Below, one piece after another: positions 11,355-22,027 of a stretch of 64,000 nt of DNA. Source of the DNA: Emydura subglobosa (lineage: Eukaryota > Chordata > Testudines > Chelidae); the NCBI GenBank assembly GCA_007922225.1, contig ML680053.1, positions 8,292,217-8,356,216 of the forward strand, written 5' to 3'. Position 1 is the stretch's first letter, and each line of letters begins with the position of its first letter. Under the pieces are notes generated by a model that was not told the DNA's origin, ran no database searches, and was given only the letters and a program-made list of their open reading frames with translations. The position numbers were made by a program, and so were the translations under genes.

Positions 11355-11930
11355 TTTTGCCTTCGCTTTACAAATAGTTTGCATCATAACTCACAGCCAT
11401 TTGATTTGATAAACTAAGAAGCACATACTGTACTCCATATTGGATGCTGCTGTTTGCCTTTCCCAAATTAGCATCTTCTATCAACTGCTGGGTTTAATTT
11501 CTAGGGACTTGTCTAGACTTTCTTTATCTCTCTAGACTGCTTTCACAGGGTGTGATCACAGCTTGAATAGACAAACCTGAGCTAGTTTTTAATCAAGCTA
11601 GTTTGGGTCCCAGAGAAGCGAAACTGCTTGTACAACCCGTGCTGAAGCCTGTACAGTTGGACTTCTGCTTTGGAACCCAAAATAGTCAATTTAAAGCTAG
11701 CTCTGGTATGCCTACTGCACCTGCAATCACTCCGTGGGATTGCAGTCTAGACCCATGACATTCATCTAGACAAGCCCTGAGAATAAAACCTAGCAGTAGA
11801 TAGAAGTAGCCAATTTGGGGAGAGCAAACAGCAGCATCCACTATGGAGTATACTATGTGCTTGTTAGTTTGTCAAATCATATGGTTGTGAGTTAGGACAC
11901 AAATTATTTGTAAAGCAAAGACTGAAGCCG
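11355..11930. repeat. Long near-perfect palindrome (~290-bp arms)
   Basis: The left arm (11355-11642) aligns to the reverse complement of the right arm (11643-11930) throughout, at roughly 80% identity by eye and with essentially no spacer. Landmarks pair symmetrically around 11642: 'tgtaca' at 11629-11634 with 11650-11655, and 'ctttacaaat' at 11366 with 'taaagcaaag' near 11918. Blocks 'ggatgctgctgtttgc' and 'acttgtctaga' recur in both arms. 'agggacttgtctagac' (11511) and 'tctagacaagccct' (11765) inside it resemble hAT-type MITE ends, so a foldback-type DNA element is likely. Confidence 0.85.
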
Positions 11931-13500
11931 AGAGGTGACTATGTTGGCAGGTCACAAGGAAGATGTCTTTTCTAATAAACTGTTGTTGGGCCAAATTCAG
12001 CAAAGCTAGCTCAGGGAAATTCAAACTACACCTCATTGCACCAGCTAATCGCACTGTGGCTGGGGGAATTCACCCCAGTGAGGTTATGTCCAACCAAAGC
12101 TCAGACTGCAAAATCCTCTCTGAGGAGCTACTAAATCAGTGCACTGCCTTGTGCCTTGGAATATGCCCCTTTTCAGAACGGCTACCCAAATTTAGGACTG
12201 TGCTGGGTCCCTTGTAAATGAAGCTGTGGCCTCTTTCTGCCACCATAAACTAGACCTCCAGCAGATTTTTCCATTAGCAGGGTTTATGCTGGTGTTATAG
12301 GTCTAATAGGTATTTGGTTTATCCCCTTTACTTCCTTGCAGCTGTTAGCACAGAGCCCTTCGCTACTCACTGGAGTCTCATAGCGGAGGCTAAGGAGAAA
12401 TAGCTGAAAACAGCCCAGTATGTTATCATTTTTTCAGTCCAGCATCTGTCTACTTGGAGCTTTTTCACACTACCCAAAAATGAGTCAGAACCATCAGCCC
12501 TTGGTACCAGTTTCAGCTAAGATGGAGCAAGATTTCAATTTAAAATGCTCTCACACACAAGCGATCTTCATAATTTGACCTTCAAAAACCACTTCAATTC
12601 AGATTTGTTTTGGGTCAAAAGTTCAGAAGGGAGGAAGAGATTTTAAATTATTCTGACCTCATTTGTCCTTCCCCTTAGTCTTCTCGTCGCCAGACTAAAC
12701 ACGCCTCATTTTTACAGCTGAATGGGGGCTTTGTGAATCTTAGTGGGGCAGGATTCTGAATTTGGGTGCCTAACGTGGCAGTTCAGCACTTTTGCAAATC
12801 TAGCCCTATGTGAGTTGCCCAAGTCACAAAAGGAATCCCTCGCAGAGCAGGGAATTGAGCCCTGATCTCCCTCAAGCCACACTAGTGCCCTAATCAGTGG
12901 ATCAGAACTTCCCCATAGCCTGACGGGGACTGAAACAGCATCCTGACACTTGGATAGGTTGAGAAATTAAATTCAACTTCTGCAAAATTCCAGTAGGCTC
13001 ACATCTGCTATTTCAATCCAGGAATCTCTGTGGTACAAAGCAGGGCACCCAAATAGCCTATTTGACCTGTTCCGTAGACTGGGTGGAATTGAAAGGCAAC
13101 ACATTTGAAGCTGATCAGAGATTTGACAGTGATGCACATTTGCCCTGTGGAACACTCAATGATGGTGTATCGCTGAGGTAAATTGCGTAGGACTGTAAAG
13201 TCCTTAAAAAAACCCAGACATCTATATACTAGCATCATACAGCCTAGGTTTGTTGACTGTCTGATTATTCAACAATACAGTCAAGTATTATAGGATGATG
13301 CATAAGCAGTGGCTATTGATTAGTGTGTTTCTTCTGTTTACTCAATAAAAAAATATAATTTTAAGAATATATGGGCATAATCCTCTTGCTGGTTTAAATT
13401 AACATAGTTCCATTTAGGTCAGAGATACATTTATGCCAGCTGAAGCTCTGCCCCTGTAGTTTGAGAATACAAATTGCTAGCCCCACTATGTGATGATAAA
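11931..13500. other. No gene seen; faint MIR-like patch
   Basis: Mostly unassigned. 12805-12905 ('gagttgcccaagtcac...gcagggaattgagccctgatct') resembles a degraded MIR 3' half. ORFs at 11963-12217 and 12973-13238 have no motif. Confidence 0.45.
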
Positions 13501-13504
13501 TATG

Positions 13505-13640
13505 ATACTCCTCAGGATTTCAGTATACCTTACAAACAAACATTCACCAGTTTAATCCACTCAGCACCCCTGTGAAGTAGGCAAATATTAGTATCCCTCT
13601 GTACAGAGGAGGAAATATGCAGGCAAATTTAAGGGCCTTT
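13505..13640 (+). repeat. MIR-like fragment
   Basis: 'ccactcagcacccctgtgaag' and 'gtaggcaaatattagtatccc', then 'tgtacagaggaggaaat', follow the order of the MIR central region. Weak and old. Confidence 0.45.
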
Positions 13641-15755
13641 TTTCTGAAAACCCTCCATATTTTAGTTTTAAACCTGCCTAAAATATTTAATTAGAATACA
13701 CAGTAGATCTAGATATTTGCAGGTCTCTCATCAACAGATATAAAGCAACTATCTATATACCCACTTTAAAAAAACACCAGTGAATATCTTACTGAAAAGA
13801 GACTTATGAAGACTTGACTTATCTGAAATGTCACAATCTTGGTGTCAGAAGTATAAACAGTTGTATAATTCCTGATCTCATATCTCATCAAATTAGAATA
13901 TAGTGATAATAAATCCTTTATTATATAACTGTGCGTACTAATATATTCCTGCACTAATCACATCAGAATCACAAGCATAATCATTCATTAAAGTTTCTGC
14001 TAGTGCTTTTCAATATCCTATATTATATGTGATTTGAAACTCAGCTTGTTACCTTAATACATAAAAATAAATGTACTTTATAAAATACATTTTATAATGT
14101 ACTTCTTGCCCACAACACTGACAATTTAGAACAAACTGTTGCTTCTATATTTTGAAAATATGTACTGATTTCCAGTTTAACTCCAAACAGGACCAGGAAC
14201 ACAATGGATGTAACATTAATATAGTCATAAAAACAACATTATGTTAATTAGAACTTGGTAAATGCTGTAATTAAGATATACGGTGACAGATGTCTTTCCT
14301 ATCCCCCAAACATCCCCAAGAAATCTCTCAACACTACTTTCCTTGGAGTCATCAGCTGTGTGGATTCAGGAATAGCCATCTGTTGGCATATTTAAAATGT
14401 TAACTCACAAAGATTTCAAACAATCTCATCCAGTGCTTTACACAAAAAACCCCACCAGAAGAGCATCCTTTAACCAAAAAATATATATACATAATTCTGG
14501 CAGAAATTGTACCATTAGGGTGGGATTTTCAAAAACATTCAGTGTTGGTCTCACTGTGCTTTGTGTGATTCTGGACTAACACCAATCTTTAATTTAAGTT
14601 GTTGAAACAGTCAAGTCTTGTATCTAGGACTTGATACAGCAAAGGTCTGTTCAGCAGAAAGGAGCCACTGTTCTGGGGAGGGTAAGCGTCTCTAATGAGG
14701 AGGAATATCTCCCTGCCCCTACAAGATGGTTCTTTATTATTTTTTCTTCTGTTTCATCAGTCTAGTTTTAAGCATCCAAAGCATTGGGATTTCCACAAGT
14801 TCTATTAAGAGACTATTCTGCAACTCATTACAGTGATGCTCAGCAATTTTCATTCTGTGTCCTCCTCTTCCATACCAACATCCTTCACCCCAGGAACCCA
14901 CCTAGCCAGGATCTTCCTCTATTTAGCAATTTGGGAAAGGCAGAAGGCCACCCCCATCCCCTCCCACCATACGTTGAGAAACTCTGACCCATTATAAGTC
15001 TCATTGGACATGATCCAACACCCATTGACTTCAATGGGCAGTGGATCACACCATTGTCAAGACAATTTTTCTTCATGTGAAGCTTGACATTTCATCCCAT
15101 TGCACCAAGTTACACACTGGATATAACTCTGCATAGCCCTTCTCCCTTCTTGATATTTAACCCTCCAAACAGTCACTGGCTTTTTAGTCAATAAATTATG
15201 CATTTTTCCATGGGTCTGCAGAGAGATGGCAGAATTTTCAAATTCATGCATCATTCACATTCTGGTGGAACATCTCCAGTGGATTTTTTTTATTCTTTAG
15301 GTCACAATGACAAGTGTAGGGCCTAGATTGTCTCAGTCCTTACTCATCCACATGGGGATTAAGGGCAATGTCCAGGGGCCCCTTGTCACTCCAGCTGTTC
15401 AGGGATAAGAGGGGCTACTTGTCCAGAACTCCTCACTGGGAACGGGAGGAACAGTGGCTTCTTTCTTCACCCATGACCGAGGAGGAAGTAGGGTAGGAAT
15501 TATGCCACAGAGGGATGCCTTCTGGGTTTGTGCAGTTCATACACCACTCCTCTCTCAGGGCTACTCCAACAGGCATAACCTGACCCTTAGTAATTTAAAT
15601 AAATAAAAACAAACATTAAAGGCCAACTGTGATCTCCCACCTCTTGCTAAGCAGCACTTCACCAGTCATCCCTATCAAAATCCAACTGCTGCTGAGCATG
15701 AATAGGAGTATCACAAATTGCTCATAAAGCGAATGGTGTTTTAGGGAACAGCTAT
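13641..15755. other. No gene seen
   Basis: AT-rich and apparently unique. 15010-15055 ('cccattgacttcaatgggcag' within 'tgatccaac...gtggatcaca') is a small palindromic repeat like the one at 165-225. The ORFs are short and without motifs. Confidence 0.5.
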
Positions 15756-15759
15756 ATAG

Positions 15760-16190
15760 CTAGCAGCTGCGAATCTCAGAGCCTGGTCTTCCAACCTGGG
15801 CTCATTCCAGGGCACTGAAGATAGCAGTAGAGGTTCAGCCTTGGGCTGGAGCTCAGGCTCTCAAGCCTAGGGAGTGGGGCGGGCGCCAGAGCCCTAGCTC
15901 CAGCCTGAGCCACAATATCTAGAATGGGTTACCGAGGGAGGTGGTGGAATCTCCATCTTTAGAGGTTTTTAAGCTGAGGCTTGACAAAACCCTCGCTGGG
16001 GTTATTTAGCTGAGGTTAGTCCTGCTTTGAGCAGGGGGTTGGACTAGATGACCTCCTGAGGTCCCTTCCAACTCTAATATTCTATGATTCTATGATCTCT
16101 GCAGCAATTTTTCACACCATAGCACTAGCCCTGGGCTCTGCGACTCGCTACTGTGGCCTGCTGCTATGCTGGCCAGAGCTTCAAAGTTGA
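15760..16190. repeat. MITE-like repeat split by a CR1 tail
   Basis: 15770-15910 ('gcagctgcgaatctcagagcc', 'tggagctcaggctctcaagcc', 'ccctagctccagcctgagcc') and 16095-16180 ('gccctgggctctgcgactcg') look like halves of one non-autonomous DNA repeat. The CR1 tail at 15912-16096 separates them. Boundaries approximate. Confidence 0.5.
15912..16096 (+). mobile_element. CR1 LINE, short 3' end copy
   Basis: Severely 5'-truncated CR1 of about 185 bp. It runs 'gaatgggttaccgagggagg', 'tggtggaatctccatcttta', 'gactagatgacctcctgagg' and ends with the 8-bp tail repeats 'attctatg attctatg'. The well-preserved end suggests a fairly late insertion. Confidence 0.92.
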
Positions 16191-16209
16191 AAGTCTTTAA
16201 TTTGTTATA

Positions 16210-16775
16210 TATCGGAGAATATTGTAGTTGGAAGGGACCTCAGGAGGTCATCTAGTCAAACCCAACTAAATCACCTGAGCCAGAGCTTTGTCAAGACGGG
16301 CCTTAAAAACCTCTAAGGATGACGATTCCACCACCTCCCTAGGTAACTCATTCCAGTGCTTCACCTCCTTCCCACTGACAAACTTTTTCCTAATATCCAA
16401 CCTAGACCTCCCGCACTGCAACTTGAGACCATTGCTCCTTGTTCTGTCATCTGACACCACTGAGAACAGCATAGCTCCATCCTCCCTGGAACCACCCTTT
16501 TGTTAGTTGAAGTTCACTATCAAATCCCCCCTCACTCTTCTCTTCTGCAGACTAAACAAACCTAGTTCCCTCAGCCTCTCCTCATAAGTCATGTGCCGCA
16601 GCCCCCTAATCATTTTCATTGCCCTCTGCTGGACTCTCTCCAGTTTGTCCACATCCTTCCTGTAATGGGGAGCCCAAAACTGGGCATAGTACTCCAAACG
16701 TGGCCTCACCAGTGCTGAATAGAGGGGAATAATCACTTCCCTCGATCTGCTGGCAATGCTCCTACAAACACAGGC
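16210..16775 (-). mobile_element. CR1 LINE, 3' part
   Basis: Reverse-oriented CR1 with its 3' end near 16215 ('ggaagggacctcaggaggtc') and its 5' truncation near 16775. The frame on the - strand is open in two pieces (16503-16736 and 16266-16472) covering the C-terminal RT extension. Confidence 0.92.
16266..16736 (-). pseudogene. CR1 ORF2 C-terminal remnant
   Basis: Two open segments. The upstream one has [20 protein letters not shown], then [18 protein letters not shown] and [19 protein letters not shown]. The downstream one has DDRTRSNGLKL, then WNELPREVVESSSLEVFK and DKAL. These are the conserved C-terminal blocks of CR1 polymerase. A stop near 16500 separates them. The catalytic RT core is absent, so this is a non-functional fragment. 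Confidence 0.88.
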
Positions 16776-16779
16776 TGAT

Positions 16780-17580
16780 ATGCTGCTTGCCTATATATAG
16801 GCATACAGTTTTCATTGACAGCACTACACACACAAAACACAGAAGTGAAGTGCCTCAAATTACTGGACAATTTAGGACCAGAACTACCAAATCAATAACC
16901 CACCATATTAAAAAAATTATCCAGAGGAAAATTACTGTTAAAGGATGACTATTATTTCCACCAAAATAAACTATTAGATGAAGATAATGAAGAAATCACA
17001 ACTTTTATTAGCTTCCATTTACAACTGATTTATTCATGTATAAAAATGGATTAAAGTAATGCAGCTCCATTATGCTTTCAAAGGCTTTAGTAATATGGGT
17101 AATCAAACTGATTCAAGGGGGGCAAAAAATTTCATCCATTTGCAAAGAACTTTTTTGTAAGTTCTAGAAGGTTTCCTAAACTTTTATTTTTGTGACTTTC
17201 TGCAACTGTGGGCTCTGGCTGAGTCCAGCAGCAGAAGAGTAGAATATGGTAAAAGGCTTTTATTGTCGTAACTCCAACTAAATTAGAATCAAAACTGTAA
17301 GATAAGTGCATCAGATGAAATTTTCAAATGTAATTAGAACTGGTTCCTGGACCCATTTACAAGCATAGAGCAAAAACAGTAGCAAAAAACCCTAAAAAAA
17401 TCCTCAATTCCTATGTTGCAGGGATAGAAGATGGAGTCTCCCATTATTTGCACAATAAAATAACCATTGGTAAAGTTATACCGGAAAACATGTTGCTTCA
17501 GTGATATGAATTTCCCTCGAAACCCGACATGCTCAGCAATGTGCCTTACTGCCCCCAGTTGAACAAGGTCTTTATGCACC
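16780..17580. other. No gene seen
   Basis: AT-rich sequence with no recognised repeat or coding motif. The 107-residue frame at 17334-17657 (-) overlaps the next repeat and has no domain I can name. Confidence 0.5.
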
Positions 17581-17589
17581 TGTCTAACT

Positions 17590-17740
17590 TCAAGCACACG
17601 AGTAATCCCACCCTTCTTCAGCACAGCATTTAAGTATGTGTGTAATTTTAAGGACATTAATATTTGTTAATTCATTGAGACTACTCATATGCTGAAAATT
17701 ATGCATATGCTTAAGTGCTTTGCTATATATGGGAATAGGA
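17590..17740. repeat. Palindromic short repeat
   Basis: Same family as 41-138. 'cttcagcacagcatttaagta' on one side pairs with 'gcttaagtgctttgctata' on the other, around 'cattgagactactca'. Degraded non-autonomous element. Confidence 0.5.
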
Positions 17741-19702
17741 CCCAAGCCTGCAAATCTTTAAAAATGGTAGTAAATGTAGTTGAACAAGCTTTAAAAAAAG
17801 AAACATTCCACCAAAATGTTGAATCAAACTTGAAAAAAAGGTAGTTTCTAATTGACCTTTTGGATCAATTTAGAAGTCAGTTCCGCCTTTTCCCCCCCAG
17901 TATATTTTATTTGGTTTATGGTGTTTTTACCTTGAGTTTTTTTTTTAATTTCTTGACTTTGAAAACAAAATGCCATTTCAAAATGGAGAGTTGAAACAAA
18001 ACAAAAATGAAAATAAAACCTTTTAACTTTTATAAATTCAGCCTTTCCCAAACTGAAGCTATTCTTCAACTTTAACCTCAATTTGCAAACTATTTTGGAG
18101 CCCTGAAAAATGCTTTAAGGCAACATTTCTATTCATTGAAAAAAATTCACTTCACTCTAGTAGAAAGTCTTCCTAAGGAGAAAGCACTGGGATTACCCAC
18201 ATGAGTAAGGAACACTGGCATGAGCAAAGCTTTGCCGGGTTGCACATTTATTTTTTTTTTTTAAATATTAATGGGGCTTTTAAAGGACCAAGGAAATTAT
18301 TTCTCACCAGAAACTGATGAGAAGCCAATTATCTTAGAACTAAATCTGAAGAGATTTCCTGTATAATTCTCCTCCTTTAGCTTCTCCGAGAGGAATCACA
18401 AGGACACCAGCATTGATGAAAGAGATTAAATGGATTTAAACTGACTTGCAGAGCAACTGTTAGGGATTCCAGATATTACTGTTGGTATTAAATATATTCC
18501 AACTAGGTGACAGAAATCTGTCCTCATGGGATTAATGGATATTTTCAGAATAATCATCTCTCTAATTCACAAGGTAGTGGGGGGAAAAACCACACCTTTT
18601 AAATCAAACAAGGAAACTCAACTCTTTGTTTGAAAATGCTCGCTGTGGTTTCAGGACTAACTGGTGCCACAAGCAGACAGCCCATAACAGAAATTGCCAT
18701 CCTTGATCAGACCCAAGATCCATTTACTCCAGCATCCATCCTGTCTGAGTGTGGCCACAAGCAGATACTTCAGAGGAAGGTGTGAGAAACCCACGGCCAA
18801 TAGATGTGGCTATCACGGATCTAGCTGATCCACACTGGACACTCCCCAGACTTGTGAGGGGGGTAGAATTCACTGGCCTCCTGTGCTTTAAGCATCCAGA
18901 GCCTGAGCTGGCACTATCCCTGGGTTGGCAGATTCTCTAGGCAGATTCTCAAGGTGCAGAACCTCTGTCTAGACTCAGACTTTAAGTCCCAAAGGAACCA
19001 CCATCATCATGTCAGACCGCCTGCACATCGCAGGCCACAGAACCTCACCCACCCGCTCCTGTAGTAGTCCCATAACCTCTGGCTGAATTACTGAACTCAA
19101 ATCAGAATTTAAAGATTTCAAGTTATAGAATCTGCCATTTGCTCTAGTTTAAACTTGCAAGTGACTCATGCCCCATGCTGCAGAGGAAGGAGAATAACTT
19201 CCAGGGTCTCTGACAATCTGACCGGGGGAAAATTCCTTCCAAACCCCAAATATGACATGGTAAGACCCAAAAGCCAGACACCTAGGAAAGAATTCTCTGT
19301 AGTAACTCAGAGTCCGCCCCATTTAGTGCCCCCTCTCCAGCCTTTGGGGATATTTGCTACTAGCAGCTGCAGGTTGGCTACATGCCATTGTAGGTGGTTT
19401 CATCATACCATCCCCTCCACAAACTTATCAAACTCAGTCTTGAAGTCAGGTAGTTTTTTTGCCCCCACTGCTCCCCTTCGAAAGCTGTTGCAGAACTTCA
19501 CTCCTCTGATGATTAGAAACCTTTGTCTAATTTCAAGCCTAAACTGGTTGATGGCCATTTGTTCTTGTGTCAACATTGGCCGTTAACTCCTCTCCCTCCC
19601 TGGTATTTATTCCTCTGATATAGTTATAGAGGTGTAATGTTTGGTATTATATTTTGGTGGCGGGATGGAGCAAGCGGACAAAATGATTTTTAAATTAGCT
19701 TA

Positions 19703-19708
19703 TTTATT
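19703..19708 (-). terminator. Putative LTR polyadenylation signal
   Basis: AATAAA on the - strand, about 70 bp before the LTR end. Its position fits a short U5. Confidence 0.45.
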
Positions 19709-19856
19709 AAGTAAGATAGTGAAGAAGAGAAGTTACCGGAAACCTTTTGCAGTAGTACGCCAGAAGTTTTAGCACAAGACCCAACACAAGAAGTGAAATA
19801 CAGGCACAATTAACCATGAGGGTAAGGAGTAGATTATGACACATAGGAGTGGGCAT
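19707..19856 (-). CDS. Hypothetical LTR ORF 3 (49 residues, one membrane segment)
   Basis: Not recognised. It begins 2 nt after the stop of ORF 2 (TAAaaATG). After MPTPMCHN, residues 9-33 are hydrophobic (LLLTLMVNCACI then SLLVLGLVL), followed by a short basic patch CKRF and a tail to residue 49. Its stop codon lies within the AATAAA region at 19703-19709, so the transcript would end right after it. The start carries the same decamer (gtaaggagta on +) as ORF 2, exactly 140 nt apart, which suggests a tandem duplication. Confidence 0.3.
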   Translation of the reverse strand: MPTPMCHNLLLTLMVNCACISLLVLGLVLKLLAYYCKRFPVTSLLHYLT

Positions 19857-19858
19857 TT

Positions 19859-19996
19859 TTACCCCTGGGCAGCCTTATCAACATCACAGCAGTGCCACAG
19901 AATCTCTAGCACTATTGCCCATACCAGAAACAGTATGAAGAGGCTACTAACCACATAAAAAGTAAGGAGTAACAATTTGCAGGTGGATATATGCAT
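19859..19996 (-). CDS. Hypothetical LTR ORF 2 (45 residues, one membrane segment)
   Basis: Not recognised. It begins 1 nt after the stop of ORF 1 (TAAgATG). After MHISTC, residues 8-30 are almost entirely hydrophobic (LLLLTFYVVSS then LFILFLVWAIVL), followed by WHCC and a short polar tail. The frame is open further upstream (to 20134), but this ATG gives the compact arrangement. It resembles ORF 3 at matching positions (C6, L9-L11, T12, V15, L22, C36). Could be chance. Confidence 0.3.
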   Translation of the reverse strand: MHISTCKLLLLTFYVVSSLFILFLVWAIVLEILWHCCDVDKAAQG

Positions 19997-19997
19997 C

Positions 19998-20276
19998 TTA
20001 TACCAGGGGAAAGTGCCCACATTCGTTATTATTGTTGTTATTATCGTTGGCTGAGCAGCAGCAGCAACACTTAGTAAACAGTGAGGTGAACCATAAAGCA
20101 AAGAAGAAACCCACCAACAGGATACCCACGGCAATATACTCCTGGGGGCCCATTAATCTAGGAGAGGTAGATCTATCTAAGCAGGAAGGAGGGCGCTTAC
20201 CAATACAAGAACGAGGAGACCCATGTTTCGTTCTGATAAGTGAGTGGCAACCAGGGAACCGTCCTGCCCGAGGCAT
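19998..20276 (-). CDS. Hypothetical LTR ORF 1 (92 residues, one membrane segment)
   Basis: Not recognised. It starts at the first ATG downstream of the putative TATA; an internal in-frame ATG (residue 42) could also start it. Residues 1-46 are polar. Residues about 48-68 (YIAVGILLVGFFFALWFTSLF) form a strong hydrophobic helix. Five consecutive Cys follow at 70-74, then a run of Asn at 79-84. The Cys run comes from a (TGC)n-like tract and the Asn run from an (AAT/AAC)n tract, so simple-sequence expansion may explain them. The stop is 1 nt before the next ATG. It might be an LTR-encoded accessory membrane protein or a chance frame in a T-rich strand. Confidence 0.3.
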   Translation of the reverse strand: MPRAGRFPGCHSLIRTKHGSPRSCIGKRPPSCLDRSTSPRLMGPQEYIAVGILLVGFFFALWFTSLFTKCCCCCSANDNNNNNNECGHFPLV

Positions 20277-20335
20277 CCGCTAGCGCTTCCGTGGATCCAC
20301 AGAGAATCTCTCGGGAGGAGGGGGCTACCAGGCCT

Positions 20336-20343
20336 TCTTATAC
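20336..20343 (-). promoter_or_regulatory. Putative LTR TATA box
   Basis: On the - strand the sequence reads GGTATAAGAAGG, about 65 nt upstream of the first ATG of the mini-ORF chain (20276). It is the only good TATA candidate in the LTR in this orientation. Inferred, not demonstrated. Confidence 0.45.
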
Positions 20344-20873
20344 CCTTTTGCTATCACTGGGGTAGGTGACGTGCATCTCAATCCCTACAGGATTGGGCCT
20401 TATCTTATGTTCCATTAGTCTATTGGTGGTTAATTAGGGACTTCTTGGAATAAGGTGACGTTAGTTGATTACTTCAGAAGAATTTAATCATAGTGCTGAT
20501 ACTGCTTAAATTATTGCTAAAACGGTGATTATTTCGCTGACCGAGCATCAGCAGGTTTACATTTTTATCTCGGGATTTTCCAGGCTTTATGGCACTTCCT
20601 CTTTTGGGCCAAGGCTTGTCAGAGGACAGTGTCTGGGTCCTGCTCCTGAGAGGCCTAACTCTTGTTATACTTGCTGTGAAAACTTAGCATTGCCTTCAGG
20701 GCCTTACTTTTGTTAAGCTAAGCAAATTTCGCGTTACAAAGTCTTGCGCACCCTAACAAGAGGGCAATCGTATCTCCTTTCAGCCTTCTTTTGGTTAGGC
20801 TAAACAAGCTCTGAGTCTCATCTCAAAGTAAGTTTTCCATTCATCAGATCATCCTAATAGCTCTTCTCTAGCA

Positions 20874-21042
20874 CCCACTTCAGAGAGTTGAGACCCAGCA
20901 ATCCAACTGCCTAGTCCTCGGGACTGGGGTTGAGCCATGACCTCCCTCTAACTTAAACACGCACTCTCGCAGTAATCCAGCATGTGGGCTCTCTGGCTTA
21001 CAGTTTACCTATTCAGAGGCATGCAACAGTGAAAATCAACAG
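20874..21042. other. Unassigned
   Basis: Between the CR1 and the first copy of the 283-bp repeat; no recognised element or gene. Confidence 0.4.
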
Positions 21043-21325
21043 ACAGTATAAAAAGCCACAGAGAATAGATAGGACTCAGGCTAGTTGTCTTCATTGTAGA
21101 GTGATCCTACTTAAGGCAAAACTCATAAACGCTTAAGATAACTAAATGAATCAGATCCTTAGCACCTTAAGGATGCTTTTGTGGCATCACAAAGCCGTCT
21201 TAAAGGACCTGTCTTTACTGGAAAGTTAACGGGAGTAATAACTCAAGTGTTGCCCCTGCCTGGCGTAATGTCCACACAGGAAAACCCTTAACTTGACTAT
21301 GGGGGTGCTTTAAACTCAAACTGGC
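21043..21325 (+). repeat. 283-bp direct repeat, copy 1
   Basis: Aligns to 23590-23873 over its whole length at about 96% identity by eye, apart from one 28-bp inverted block. Starts 'acagtataaaaagccacaga' and ends 'taaactcaaactggc'. Contains 'tataaaaag' near its left end. Flanks of the two copies differ, so this is a discrete unit, probably a short transposable element of unknown class. The inverted block is 21110-21137. Confidence 0.85.
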
Positions 21326-22025
21326 ATTCAGTGATTGGCTTAAGTCCTCACGCATAAACTTTAACATCCTTCTGAACATTGTAGTCACCGATTATAACAA
21401 CTCTGGGTAATCTTGATAGCCACAAAAAGATCAAATTCCTTTTTGAATCGTCTTAAATTCTTGTCTTCAACAGTGGCCAACACAGTGCTGGGCTGTCCCA
21501 GGAGTATCCCTGATAAGGAACTGATGCGGCTCAGGAAACTACAATATCTTCCTTGCTCCAATCTTGCTCCTGGCAAGCACAGGGTAGCACAAGCATGCGA
21601 GTGACTGGAATGAGGGAGGATACATGGAATCCAGGTTCCATCTGCTTTTCATCCCTCCCCATCCACTTCCTCGGGGAGGGGCGCGGCGAAATAAGCTTAG
21701 ACCTTCTTATTCTTGAATGTCCAGTCTGAAGTCCAGGTAGTCCATGAAAGAAATATTGGGGATGGGGAGGGGGAGAGCAGGAAGAGGATGTAGCAAGTGT
21801 CTAATCCCAGTCACAATATCAGTTAGATCATAAAGTTTTTGGGTAGGGACTGTGTCTACCTTTGTACAGTAAGTAACACAACAGGGTCTTAATGATGGGA
21901 CCATTGGGATGATACCATAATATAAATATTAAAAATAATTGATTCTGCTCTGATATCTAAAAGTGCGTAGTGCCTTGGAAAATTAACTGTTGTGCTGGAG
22001 GAGCAAAAGAAACCCAAAACCTCAA
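21326..22025. other. No gene seen; weak CR1-like patch
   Basis: 21395-21480 ('tctgggtaatcttgatagcc', 'caaattcctttttgaatcg') resembles reverse-oriented CR1 text but diverges afterwards. Nothing else recognised. Confidence 0.4.
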
Positions 22026-22027
22026 TA

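Larger units (their letters stand above)
19633..20758 (-). mobile_element. Complete solo LTR with AGAGG target duplication
   Basis: 1126-bp insertion bounded by TGTAATG...CCTAACA. It is flanked by identical 5-bp duplications AGAGG (19628-19632 and 20759-20763) and sits within one CR1. On the - strand a TATA motif (20342-20339, context ggTATAagaag) and an AATAAA at 19708-19703 mark a possible transcript of about 620 nt. If so, R would be unusually long, with U3 about 415 bp and U5 about 50 bp. The predicted transcript is almost fully occupied by three short ORFs. Retroviral or other LTR class not determined. Confidence 0.85.
18655..20873 (-). mobile_element. CR1 LINE (3' UTR-type end), split by an LTR
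   Basis: Reverse-oriented CR1 of a second turtle subfamily. 'tgatcagacccaagatccat', 'catgccccatgctgcagagg', 'gggaaaattccttccaaacc' and 'ccaaatatgac' lie left of 19632. The text then resumes right of 20763 with 'cagccttcttttggttaggc' and 'tcatcagatcatcctaatag'. The two halves join correctly if 19633-20758 is removed, which shows that the LTR landed inside an existing CR1. Confidence 0.9.

Noticed and set aside
19155..19586. 143-residue + strand ORF
   Set aside because: Runs antisense through the 3' untranslated part of a CR1 on -, so it is incidental.
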